Shown here piece by piece: positions 52,401 to 59,700 of a stretch of DNA of 64,000 bases (positions are counted from its first letter, which is position 1; every line of letters begins with the position of its first letter). The stretch covers positions 1-64,000 of the forward strand of contig NZ_BOML01000040.1 of the NCBI RefSeq assembly GCF_016862175.1, read 5' to 3'. The notes under the pieces are model-generated. The model had not been told where the DNA came from. It did not search any database and worked only from the letters and a program-made list of their open reading frames with translations. Position numbers and translations under genes: made by a program. This DNA comes from Paractinoplanes durhamensis. GTDB taxonomy: Bacteria; Actinomycetota; Actinomycetes; Mycobacteriales; Micromonosporaceae.

Positions 52401-53733
52401 CGGGCTGGACTGCGGCAACGGCGCGCTGTTGCCGCTCACCAAGTTCCCGCACTGCGGCGCGGTCGCGCAGCGCACCGACGTGGAGCGGTCCAGCCGCCTG
52501 CTGCGCCGCCTGCACGAGGAGGTGCAGCGCCGGCAACGGGTGCTCGGCGAGGGTGGCTTCGCCGACGTGACCGAGCAGCGTGCGGCCGGCCCGGCCGGCG
52601 AGCGGCTGCCGCACATCCTGCTGCTGCTCGACCGCTGGGAAGGGTTCATGGGAACCCTCAGCGAGCACGACAGCGGCTCGCTGACCGACCTGATCTACAT
52701 CCTGATGCGCGAGGGCGCGAGCGCCGGCGTCCACCTGATCGTGGCGGGCGACCACAGCCTGCTCAGCGGCCGGATGAGCTCGCTGTGCGAGGAGAAGCTG
52801 GTGCTGCGGCTCTCCGACCGCAGCGACGCGACGATGGCCGGGCTCAACCCGCGGAAGATCCCGGAGAACCTGCCGCCGGGCCGCGGTTACCGGTCGAACA
52901 GCGCGACCGAGGTGCAGGTCGCCCTGGTGGCGGCCGACCCGAGCGGCCCGGCCCAGGTGGCCGCGATGCACGCGCTGGCGGCGCAGCTGACCGAGCGCGA
53001 GGCGGCGGTCCCGGCCCAGTTGCGCCCGGGCAAGATCGCGGCGATGCCCAGTCAGCTGACCTTCGAGCAGGCCTGGAAGTCGGTCGGCACCCCGCGCCCG
53101 GGCTGGGCCCTGGTCGGGGTCGGCGGCGACGAACTGGCGCCGATCGGCATGGACCTGCTCGGCGACCAGCCGACCTTCCTGATCGCCGGGCCGTCCCGCT
53201 CCGGCCGCAGCACCGCGTTGCGGGTGATGGCGGAATCGTTGCTGCGCTCCGGCACCGAACTCGTCATCGGCGCTCCGATGCGGACCCCGCTGCTCGACCT
53301 CGCGGGCCGGCCCGGCGTGCGCGGCGTCATCACCGGTGACAGTCCGACCGAGGAGGACTTCGCCGCCCTGCTGGGCGCGGGGGAGGACCCGGTCGCGTTG
53401 CTGATCGACGACGCCGAGGCGTGGCGCGACGTGACCTGCCGGGACTACCTGCGCCAGCTGATCCGCAGCGCGTCCGGCAAGCGGCGGGCGATCGTCATCG
53501 CCGGCGAGATCTCGTCGGTCGCGATGGGCTTCTCCGGCTGGCAGGTCGAGATCAAGAAGAACCGGCGCGGTGCGCTGCTCTCCCCGCCGACCCTGAGCGC
53601 CGGCGATCTGGTCGGCGTCCGGTTGTCCCGGGCACACCTGGCCGAGCGGGTGGTGCCCGGCATGGCCCGGGTGCATCTCGGCGACGGCACCCTGCAGACC
53701 GTTCAGATTCCAAGTACGGAAGCGGTGATGTGA
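49405..53733 (+). CDS. EssC/EccC-like type VII secretion ATPase, three FtsK-type domains
   Basis: The 1442-aa protein has an N-terminal ubiquitin/FHA-like part (about residues 1-190), two membrane helices (LPWLAAALPAAFGIVMS and NPMYLMFAAMSPIMVV, about 231-265) and three FtsK/SpoIIIE ATPase domains. D1 is complete: GTTGSGKSE with Lys652 and IVIDEFASMA. D2 and D3 have GAPRSGRSQ (Arg976) and GPSRSGRST (Arg1268), so the P-loop Lys is replaced. The FHA start and length resemble EssC of Firmicutes more than actinobacterial EccC. It should be the motor for the WXG100 proteins. GTG 49405. Confidence 0.93.
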   Translation: MRMLITLASAQASPEAWSADVVVDADPATPVRDIVKNLLDSLDIAHAHGPIHLDDQPLDLGLPLSASGVHDGSVLWVGGPGPAAYTAGGLVTIRAVTGAGAGQIWSLGPGEHRIGSAASCAVRLDGLPAVAAVVRVTFDADVHLRGVAGGLLLDREELPAGEVGWRETAQLIAGGTALEAHPVLCPDAMIEQSPDSEYLDYNRPPRLLPPMRPDKFKIPTEPKAPNPNALPWLAAALPAAFGIVMSTVLRNPMYLMFAAMSPIMVVGNWWSSRRQGGRNYRGQVAEHRARVAAIEADIAESIVLERRDRRVAAPDPAELLIVATGPRSRLWERRRTDPDHLVVRIGVADLPSAIRVEAAGQDRQTERRLNDVPVAFSIVQAGVVGVAGRGEWPRRLARWMAGQLAVAQSPRDLQLYVLTDPAGGNLWEWAAWLPHTRPLLGQQTLTLLGMDAETIARRIAELIELIEARRQARLNAGSHVVSGDPDVVVVLDGARRLRSLPGVVSILLGGPAVGVYFVCVDSDERTLPEECTTVVVGGDGLPTTLRQQRAAMIEGIRVDEVVDGWFPATGRRLAPVRDVSDTHGDAALPGAARLLEVLGLEDPSPAGISARWTASPRSTRAVVGYSLDGPFALDLVQHGPHGLVAGTTGSGKSEFLQTVVASLAVANRPDAMNFVLVDYKGGAAFKDCVDLPHTVGMVTDLDTHLVERALTSLTAELTHREHLLAAVGAKDLEDYVDYSTRRAVPEPIPRLLIVIDEFASMARELPDFVTGLVNIAQRGRSLGIHLILATQRPNGVVNAEIRANTNLRVALRVTDAGESADVIDAREAASISAATPGRAYARLGHSSLIPFQTGRVGGRRPQQNQAEAVIAPFLHPVSWLDLGRPVPQRPRVAGETDEATDLSVLVAAIRQTNDMLGLRAQRRPWLPALPLVTVADLESFTWAVQDLPRTQQQVPLTIDLATFDHLHIIGAPRSGRSQALRTIAAAAAASSSVADLHLYGLDCGNGALLPLTKFPHCGAVAQRTDVERSSRLLRRLHEEVQRRQRVLGEGGFADVTEQRAAGPAGERLPHILLLLDRWEGFMGTLSEHDSGSLTDLIYILMREGASAGVHLIVAGDHSLLSGRMSSLCEEKLVLRLSDRSDATMAGLNPRKIPENLPPGRGYRSNSATEVQVALVAADPSGPAQVAAMHALAAQLTEREAAVPAQLRPGKIAAMPSQLTFEQAWKSVGTPRPGWALVGVGGDELAPIGMDLLGDQPTFLIAGPSRSGRSTALRVMAESLLRSGTELVIGAPMRTPLLDLAGRPGVRGVITGDSPTEEDFAALLGAGEDPVALLIDDAEAWRDVTCRDYLRQLIRSASGKRRAIVIAGEISSVAMGFSGWQVEIKKNRRGALLSPPTLSAGDLVGVRLSRAHLAERVVPGMARVHLGDGTLQTVQIPSTEAVM

Positions 53734-54017
53734 TGGCCGACATCGTGGTCAAGGACCTGGCCGACCTGGCCCGGGACCTCAGCGACCTGATCAGCCAGTT
53801 CGAGGGCGCGCTGGACTTCCAGGACGAGTTCAAGGGCCAGTGGGGCCAGCTCAACGCGAACCTGTCGATGGGTGACTTCGCCGACAACTGGACCGGCAGC
53901 CGGGACAAGATGGTCGAGGCCATGAAGAAGTTCCGCGACTCGGTCGAGGGCGCCGACCAGGCATGGGCCGAGGCCGAGGCGAAGATGGTCGCCAGCCTCG
54001 AGGAGGGCGACAAGTGA
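53733..54017 (+). CDS. WXG100-like second small helical protein
   Basis: The 94-aa acidic protein overlaps the ATPase stop (TGATG). Its central motif FKGQWGQLNANLSM with a W-x-Q/G-like turn, and two helices (LADLARDLSDLISQFE; SRDKMVEAMKKFRDSV), fit the WXG100 superfamily. It may pair with the 49,092 protein as substrate or be a partner of the next product, whose start overlaps as GTGA. Confidence 0.8.
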   Translation: MADIVVKDLADLARDLSDLISQFEGALDFQDEFKGQWGQLNANLSMGDFADNWTGSRDKMVEAMKKFRDSVEGADQAWAEAEAKMVASLEEGDK

Positions 54018-55198
54018 GCGACGGCCGCCTCGGCACCCTCCGCAAGGCCGATCCGGCCGAGATCGATGCCGCTCAGAAGCGCTACGAGCACATCTCGATG
54101 ACCATCGACGACGCGGTCGCCAAGCTGCAGAAGATCGTCGACGCCGGCGACGAGGGCCTGCGCGGCCAGTGGGTGGAGCCGCTCAAGGAGGACGCGCAGT
54201 CCCTCAAGGACAGCCTGACCAAGGCCGCGGTCCGCTACCGCGACGTCGCGACCGAGGCCAAGAAGTACGAGCCGGACCTGCAGCACGCGATCGACGAGGT
54301 GAACGCGGCCGAGCGCGACGAGTCGGCCGGGACCGACGCGCTGACCAGGGCCAACGGGTTGCCCGACCCGCAGAAGGACGCGGACGGCAACATTCCGCCC
54401 ACCGAGGCGCAGAAGGGCACCGACAAGCAGCGCGCGCAGGACGAGGCGAACGCGTCGGTCAGTGCGGCCAAGAGCCGGCTGACCGGTGCGCTGGACGCCC
54501 TCGACGTGGCCGGCAAGCGCTTCGGCGACGCGGTGAACTGCAAGAACTACGACGACGGCCTGACCGACAAGATCAATTGGCGGGTGATGGCCATCTTCAA
54601 GAAGATCAGCGAGATCTTCGGGATCATCGCGATGGTCCTGACCGCGCTGGCCTTCCTGATACCCGGGCTCAACGTGCTCGCGATCGGCGCGTTCGCGGCC
54701 GGCGCGGTGCTGCTCATCGCCGACAGCGTGCTGCTCGGCGGCGGGGACGGCAGTGTGCTCAGCGTCGTGCTCGACGCGGTCGGCCTCGGGTTCGCCGGCC
54801 TCGGCGCGGCGTTCGGCGCCTTCAGCAAGTCGATCGAGGGCTTCAGCAAGTTCCTCAAGGGACTGCCGTACCTCAAGTTCAAGCCGGGCGTCGGCCCGAA
54901 CGGGCAGATCATCGAACTGTTCGACTTCAGCAAGCCGCTCGCGATCGGGGCCGGCCGGCCCGGCTTCTTCGACATCGCGAAGACCTGGCTGAACGGCCTG
55001 TTCGACCTGAACTCGCTGAAGAACCTCAACTTCCTCAGCGGCCTGTCCGCGTTCGGCGGCTTCTTCAGCGGCGGCGCCAACGGCCTCAAGTGGATCTTCG
55101 CGTCCTGGGGTGGCATCAACCAGATCTTCAACCTGGGCGCCGGCCTGATCATCGCCGGTCTGCAGGCCACCTCGAACCCCGCCTTCGAGAACGCCTGA
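54014..55198 (+). CDS. Type VII substrate-like protein with helical N-terminus and hydrophobic middle
   Basis: The ~394-aa product from GTG 54014 begins with ~170 residues of helical, charged sequence resembling the T7SS-signal domain of putative secreted effectors (ISMTIDDAVAKLQKIVDAG; GLRGQWVEPLKEDAQSL). A hydrophobic hairpin (IIAMVLTALAFLIPGL and AFAAGAVLLIADSVLLGG, about 215-260) and a Gly/Phe-rich C-terminus follow (FFDIAKTWLNGLFDLN). No toxin domain is recognised. It may be exported, insert in a membrane, or form part of the channel. Confidence 0.75.
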   Translation: MSDGRLGTLRKADPAEIDAAQKRYEHISMTIDDAVAKLQKIVDAGDEGLRGQWVEPLKEDAQSLKDSLTKAAVRYRDVATEAKKYEPDLQHAIDEVNAAERDESAGTDALTRANGLPDPQKDADGNIPPTEAQKGTDKQRAQDEANASVSAAKSRLTGALDALDVAGKRFGDAVNCKNYDDGLTDKINWRVMAIFKKISEIFGIIAMVLTALAFLIPGLNVLAIGAFAAGAVLLIADSVLLGGGDGSVLSVVLDAVGLGFAGLGAAFGAFSKSIEGFSKFLKGLPYLKFKPGVGPNGQIIELFDFSKPLAIGAGRPGFFDIAKTWLNGLFDLNSLKNLNFLSGLSAFGGFFSGGANGLKWIFASWGGINQIFNLGAGLIIAGLQATSNPAFENA

Positions 55199-55860
55199 TG
55201 ACCGCGCAGCAGCTCGGCCTCGACGTCTCCTGGTACTGGGACTGGGTGCCGGCCGACCCGGCCGCGGCGGCCGACTGGACCGCGTCGCTGGCGACCCTGC
55301 TCGACGAGTGGGTCGGTGCGCAGGTGGCCGCGGCCCGGGCCGCCTGGACCGAGGACGGGGAGTTCCCGTTCACGGCCGGCGAGATGGGCACGGCGGTGGC
55401 CCGGGACCTGCTCGAGCGGGCCGCCGGCCTGCCGGCCAACTGCCGCCTGATCTGGGGAGCCGGGTTCGTCGGCGACCAGCCGCGCTGGCTCCCGCTCCTG
55501 GTCCTGGCGGAGTTCCGCCGGGCCCGGCCGGAAGACCCGGCCTACCTGATGGCCACGGTGGGTGCGGAGGGTTTCCCCGAGGACGTACGCGAACCGGCCG
55601 TCGACTACGTGACCACCGAGAACGGCGACGGCGTCCGGGTGGTCGCACTCGCCCGTTCCGAGGGTGAGGGCCTGCACGGCCGGGTCAACGCGGCGCTGCG
55701 GATGGAAGGCCCGGCCGGTGACATCGACGTCCTGCTCACCACCCGGGTCGGCGGCCTGGACAAGCTGGCGGTGATCGGCCCCGCGGTGGAAGCGGTGATG
55801 CACATGATCGCCGCCGACCCGCCGCGGTTCGTGCCGCCGGCCGAGGAGGACCCCGCGTGA
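55198..55860 (+). CDS. Hypothetical protein of the type VII-like operon (I)
   Basis: The 220-aa soluble protein overlaps the previous stop by one base. It starts GLDVSWYWDWVPADPAAAAD and has FPFTAGEMGTAVARDLL, a middle WLPLLVLAEFRRA and a C-terminal ADPPRFVPPAEEDPA. Mixed alpha/beta, no signal, no catalytic motif seen. It pairs with the next gene and may be a chaperone-like factor, as EspG is in ESX loci, but sequence similarity to EspG was not recognised. Confidence 0.75.
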   Translation: MTAQQLGLDVSWYWDWVPADPAAAADWTASLATLLDEWVGAQVAAARAAWTEDGEFPFTAGEMGTAVARDLLERAAGLPANCRLIWGAGFVGDQPRWLPLLVLAEFRRARPEDPAYLMATVGAEGFPEDVREPAVDYVTTENGDGVRVVALARSEGEGLHGRVNAALRMEGPAGDIDVLLTTRVGGLDKLAVIGPAVEAVMHMIAADPPRFVPPAEEDPA

Positions 55861-56498
55861 TCGACTTCGAGCTCATCATCCCCGAGGGCTGGGTGCACGT
55901 GCCCACCATGCCCGGGCTGAGCCGGCTCCGGGAGCGAACCATCGAGGCGATCGTCCGGCACGCCCTGCCCGACACGCTGCCCCGGGACAAGGCCGGACCG
56001 TGGCGGCGGATGCTCCGCCGCGAGCTGACCGACGCGACCGACGAGGCCGAACGGCAGGGCGCCCGCGCGGTCGTGCTGCCGGTGCAGGAGCTGCACGGCA
56101 TGCGGCTGCCCGGCACGATGCTGCTCTCGGTGCTGGAGGACGGCGAGGAGACGCAGAACCCGCGGTCGGTGCTCGACTCGATCCTTGCCGACGCCGGCCC
56201 GGACGGGATGGCGCTGGAGCTCGGTGGCTGCCCCGCGGCCCGGATCCGGCAGATCGTCGAGAGCGGCCCGATCAAGCGCAAGGCTCCGGCCGTACGCATC
56301 AGTTATTTCGTGGCCGCACCCGGCGCTCCCGGCGTGTGGGCCGTCCTGACCTTCACCGTGCTGAGCGACGGTGACGTCGACGCCGCCCCGGTGCAGGCGA
56401 TCGTCCTGCTCTTCGACGCGGTCGTCGCCACCCTGCGCTGGGCCGACGACGTCGACGTCCCGACGGAGGACGAACTGCTCGCGCAGGTCCCGCAGTGA
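55857..56498 (+). CDS. Hypothetical protein of the type VII-like operon (II)
   Basis: The 213-aa soluble protein starts at GTG 55857 (GTGA overlap) with IDFELIIPEGWVHVPTMPG. It has a beta-rich end (VWAVLTFTVLSDGDV) followed by a helix (LLFDAVVATLRWADD). That strand-then-helix end is also seen, more weakly, in the preceding protein, so the two may be distant relatives. No known domain or active site was seen. Confidence 0.75.
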   Translation: MIDFELIIPEGWVHVPTMPGLSRLRERTIEAIVRHALPDTLPRDKAGPWRRMLRRELTDATDEAERQGARAVVLPVQELHGMRLPGTMLLSVLEDGEETQNPRSVLDSILADAGPDGMALELGGCPAARIRQIVESGPIKRKAPAVRISYFVAAPGAPGVWAVLTFTVLSDGDVDAAPVQAIVLLFDAVVATLRWADDVDVPTEDELLAQVPQ

Positions 56499-58099
56499 TC
56501 CGCCCGACCCGCCCGGTGGTGCTGGGTGTCGTGCTCGCGCTCGCCGTGCTGACCGGTGCCGGTGGCTTCGCGGCCCGGCAGGCGGCCAACGCCGCCGCGC
56601 CGCTCGAAGGCAACCAGCTCTCCGCGGCCGACGCCCGAATCCTGGTCGGCGCCGCGTCCTCCTGCTCCGCGCTCACCCCGGCCCGGCTGGCCGGCCAGGT
56701 CATGGTCGCCTCGCACTTCGGCAGCCAGCCGGTCGACGACATGCGCGACGGCGGCGCGACCGGCGTGGCCGCGCTGACCCCCGCGCAGTGGCAGCAGAAC
56801 GCGCCGTGGTCCGGCGCCGACCCGGCCGACCGGACCGCCGCCATCACCGCGCTCGCGCATCTGATGTGCCGGCTCGTCGGCCAGTCCCGGGCGGTGAAGC
56901 TGGCCGAGGACCCGTGGCGGGTCGCGCTGGCGGCGCACCGGCTCGGCATGGACAAGGTGGTCGCGGCGGGCGGCATCCCCGACCCCACCAAGGACTATGT
57001 GGACCGGGTGGCCCGCTACGCCGACTGGTACGCCCTGCAGCCCGCGCTCGGCGGCGGCCCGGCCTCGCCCGCGCCGACCGCCGGCTACCAGGCCGGCGGC
57101 GCGGTGACCCCGGTTCCGGACGCGTACGCCGCGGCGGTCGTCGACGCCGGGAAGATCTGCTCCGGCATGCCGCCCGCCCGGATCGCCGCCCAGATCATGG
57201 CCACCTCCGGCTTCGACGCCGGCAAGCTCGGCCCGGCGGGGGAGCAGGGCATCGCGCAGTTCCTCCCGCAAGTCTGGTCGGACACGGTCCAGGACGCCGA
57301 CCGCAGGTCCCCGTGGGATCCGGCCGCGGCCATCCCGGCCCTCGGCCGCACCATGTGCAAGCTGCTCGACCGGGCCGGCGGGCAATACCCGCCCGCGCTG
57401 GTCGCCTTCAACCCGTCCGCCGCCACCTCGGCCGACGCGGTGACCAAGGCCCAGGCCGAGTACGCCAAGGACGGCCGCCTTCAGGCCGCGAAGACGCCCA
57501 CTACCGCGCCCGCGTCCGCCCCGGCCGCCAAACCGACCTCGGCCAAGCCCGGCAAGACGAAGCCCACCAAACCGGCCCGGTCCAACCAGCCGGCCGTCAA
57601 GGCGGCCGACGTCGCCGGGGGCAACTACGGCCCGTACTTCATCCTGAACTTCGCCACCAAGATGTGCGTCGACCTCTCCGGTTACGGCGCCGGCCCGCGG
57701 GACGGCCCGGTCACCCAGTTCACCTGCAACAAGACCGGTGACGACAACCAGGAGTGGACGTTCGAGCCGCGGGCCGTCGACGGTGACGGCTACCAGCTCT
57801 ACTGGATCCGCAACACCGACGACGGGTTCTGCATCGACCCGCCCGGTGCCGAGGCGGTGACGTCCGGCGCGGAGCTCAGCGAGACCGGCTGCTTCGACCA
57901 GGACAACCAGTACTTCCGGCTGGAGCCGAAGCGGACCGCGAACGGCTTCACCTACTACTGGCTGCGCAACACCGTCGCCAACATGTGCATCGACGTCCCC
58001 GGCCCGGGCAACGGCGGCGCCGACCTCCGGCTCGCCCTCATCCCGTGCCTGGCGAACGACGACCACGACTGGGCGCTCGTCGAGAAGACGGAGTGGTGA
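56495..58099 (+). CDS. Exported double transglycosylase-like protein with ricin-type lectin end, catalytic Glu absent
   Basis: The 534-aa protein has a signal anchor (VVLGVVLALAVLTGAGGFAA, residues 8-27). Two lytic-transglycosylase-like domains cover about 40-150 and 205-310, and a Thr/Pro/Lys linker leads to a ricin-B/RICIN domain (about 375-534) with NQEWTF and DHDWALV QxW-type repeats. In active enzymes the helix ends in E-S; here it reads VASHF (Ala72) and ATSGF (Thr237), though GEQGIAQFLP is kept. It probably binds peptidoglycan or sugar without cutting. GTGA overlaps join it to both neighbours. Confidence 0.85.
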   Translation: MIRPTRPVVLGVVLALAVLTGAGGFAARQAANAAAPLEGNQLSAADARILVGAASSCSALTPARLAGQVMVASHFGSQPVDDMRDGGATGVAALTPAQWQQNAPWSGADPADRTAAITALAHLMCRLVGQSRAVKLAEDPWRVALAAHRLGMDKVVAAGGIPDPTKDYVDRVARYADWYALQPALGGGPASPAPTAGYQAGGAVTPVPDAYAAAVVDAGKICSGMPPARIAAQIMATSGFDAGKLGPAGEQGIAQFLPQVWSDTVQDADRRSPWDPAAAIPALGRTMCKLLDRAGGQYPPALVAFNPSAATSADAVTKAQAEYAKDGRLQAAKTPTTAPASAPAAKPTSAKPGKTKPTKPARSNQPAVKAADVAGGNYGPYFILNFATKMCVDLSGYGAGPRDGPVTQFTCNKTGDDNQEWTFEPRAVDGDGYQLYWIRNTDDGFCIDPPGAEAVTSGAELSETGCFDQDNQYFRLEPKRTANGFTYYWLRNTVANMCIDVPGPGNGGADLRLALIPCLANDDHDWALVEKTEW

Positions 58100-59496
58100 C
58101 CGCGATGATGCTTCGCGCACTGGCGGCGGCCGCGCTGGTCGTCCTGCTCGCGGCGCCGGCCCAGGCCGCGCCGCCGGCCAACCAGGTCTACTACACGGTC
58201 ACCGCTGCCTACCAGGGTGCGCCGGAGACGCTGTGGGAGATCGCCACCCGCTTCCTGGGCAACTCGGCCCGGGCCGGCGAGATCCTCGAGCTGAACTCGG
58301 GCCGGGTCCAGCCGGACGGCGACCGCCTCGCCGACGCGGGCCGCCTGCACGACGGCTGGATCCTGGTCCTGCCGTGGGACGCGGTCGGCACCGAGCTGCA
58401 CTACGGCCCACTGCCGTCCGCGGCCGGCTCGTCGTCGGGCTGCGAGCGGCCGAACGGCACCCCCGCCGCGGCGGCCTGGGGCCAGACCCTGCTCGCCCCG
58501 GCCAAGGCCTGGCCGGTGGCGAACGGCGCGGGCGTCAAGGTGGCGATCATCGGCTCCGGAGTGGACGGTGCCACCCCCGAACTGGCCGGCCGGGTCACCG
58601 CGGGCGCCGACGTCGGGGCCGGCGCGGGCCGCGCCGACAACGCCTGCGACGGCTCCGGAACGGCCCTGGCCGGCCTGGTCGCCGGCAACGACGACACGTT
58701 CGGCGTCGCCCCCGGCGCGCGGATCATCCCGATCAAGGTGGGGGCCGGCTCGCAGCAGCTGGCCACCGCCATCGACGTCGCGGTCGCCGCCGGCGCCCGG
58801 GTCATCCTGGTCACCGCGGGCGACGCGGCCGACGCGGCGGTCCGGGCCGCGACCAGCGAGGCGATCTCCCGCGACGTGGTGGTGGTGCTGCCGGTCTCGA
58901 CCGGCGGCACCCAGGCGGACGGCCTGCTCCGGGCCGGGGCGATCGGCGAGGACCGGCGGGTGGCCGAGGAGTATCCGGCCGACCGGGTCGACGTGCTGGC
59001 CCCCGGCGTGGAGGTGGCCAGCATCGGCGGCGCCGTCACCGGCCCCGAATTCGCGGCCGCATCGGTGGCCGGCACCGTCGCCCTGGTCCGCTCGGCCCAC
59101 CCCGAGCTGCACGCCGCCGACGTGACCCGGCAGGTGCGCAGCACGGCCACGGACGGCGTGGTCAACCCGGTGGCCGCGGTGACCACGGCCCTTCCGTCCG
59201 GCGTCGGCGTGAACGCCGCCGACGTGAAACCGACGAGCAGCCTGGGCACGTTGAGCCAGGTGCTGCTGTGGATCGCCGTCGCCCTGGCCGTATGCCTGCT
59301 CCTGCCGTTCGTGCTGCAGCGCCCGGCGCGCCGGCTGGCCGGACTGGCGAAGCGGGCCTGGGCCAAGCGACAGGCCCAGCGGGCCCGAGCCCGGATGCTC
59401 GACGACGGCGACAACGACCCGTTCTGGGAGCCGCCGTCGACCGCGTCGTCCGAGGACCGGGACGAGATCACCGAGGTCATCCACCCCGCCCGGTAA
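58096..59496 (+). CDS. Mycosin-like S8 pseudoprotease with LysM-like N-terminus and membrane tail
   Basis: The 466-aa product has a signal peptide (LRALAAAALVVLLAAPAQA), a LysM-like stretch (about 30-90: ETLWEIATRFLG) and a subtilisin fold. The tail has a membrane helix (VLLWIAVALAVCLLLPFVL, about 392-410) and a cytoplasmic basic end, the layout of ESX mycosins. The triad is gone: Asp is Gly153 (IIGSGVD), His is Ser187 (DGSGTALAG) and Ser is Glu318 (GPEFAAASVAG). The flanking residues still align well. It is likely a structural component rather than a protease. GTG 58096 overlaps the previous stop; ATG 58105 is an alternative. Confidence 0.88.
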   Translation: MTAMMLRALAAAALVVLLAAPAQAAPPANQVYYTVTAAYQGAPETLWEIATRFLGNSARAGEILELNSGRVQPDGDRLADAGRLHDGWILVLPWDAVGTELHYGPLPSAAGSSSGCERPNGTPAAAAWGQTLLAPAKAWPVANGAGVKVAIIGSGVDGATPELAGRVTAGADVGAGAGRADNACDGSGTALAGLVAGNDDTFGVAPGARIIPIKVGAGSQQLATAIDVAVAAGARVILVTAGDAADAAVRAATSEAISRDVVVVLPVSTGGTQADGLLRAGAIGEDRRVAEEYPADRVDVLAPGVEVASIGGAVTGPEFAAASVAGTVALVRSAHPELHAADVTRQVRSTATDGVVNPVAAVTTALPSGVGVNAADVKPTSSLGTLSQVLLWIAVALAVCLLLPFVLQRPARRLAGLAKRAWAKRQAQRARARMLDDGDNDPFWEPPSTASSEDRDEITEVIHPAR

Positions 59497-59517
59497 CGGC
59501 GTTCATTTTCGGTCACC

Positions 59518-59553
59518 GACCGCCCGGCCAGAGCTACGGCCGGGCGGTCTTTG
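59518..59553 (+). terminator. Strong terminator of the type VII-like operon
   Basis: GACCGCCCGGCC (59518-59529), loop AGAGCTAC and GGCCGGGCGGTC (59538-59549) form a perfect 12-bp stem followed by TTTG. It starts 22 nt after the last stop codon, marking the end of the operon. Confidence 0.9.
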
Positions 59554-59621
59554 CATCCTTGGGAATAGATGGTTACCGATCCTTGACTCAATTGAAACAA
59601 GTGGATACGGTCCCGAGTCAG

Positions 59622-59635
59622 GAAAGCGCTTACCT
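59622..59635. promoter_or_regulatory. LacI-type operator-like palindrome before the pectate lyase
   Basis: GGAAAGCGCTTACC is centred on AAGCGCTT, a core common to LacI-family operators of actinomycete sugar genes. It lies about 65 nt before the pectate lyase start, where it could repress transcription until pectin sugars appear. The regulator gene is not in the window. Confidence 0.45.
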
Positions 59636-59700
59636 GCCCCGCCCGTCCTCAGCGGGCCGCTCCCCCGGTCTGGGTGAACAACCGCATCGGAGGTCCCCCA

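Noticed and set aside
49225..53676. A 1483-aa open frame on the minus strand
   Set aside because: It is the mirror of the secretion ATPase gene. Its residues are low-complexity (Arg/Gly/Asp/Val-rich) and show no motif or ribosome site. Similar long antisense frames at 44,950-47,565, 5,454-6,524 and 42,135-43,934 are rejected for the same reason.
49092..59496. A canonical ESX (type VIIa) locus
   Set aside because: WXG100, FtsK-type ATPase and mycosin-like genes are present, but EccB, EccD, EccE, EccA and EspG are not, and the mycosin is inactive.
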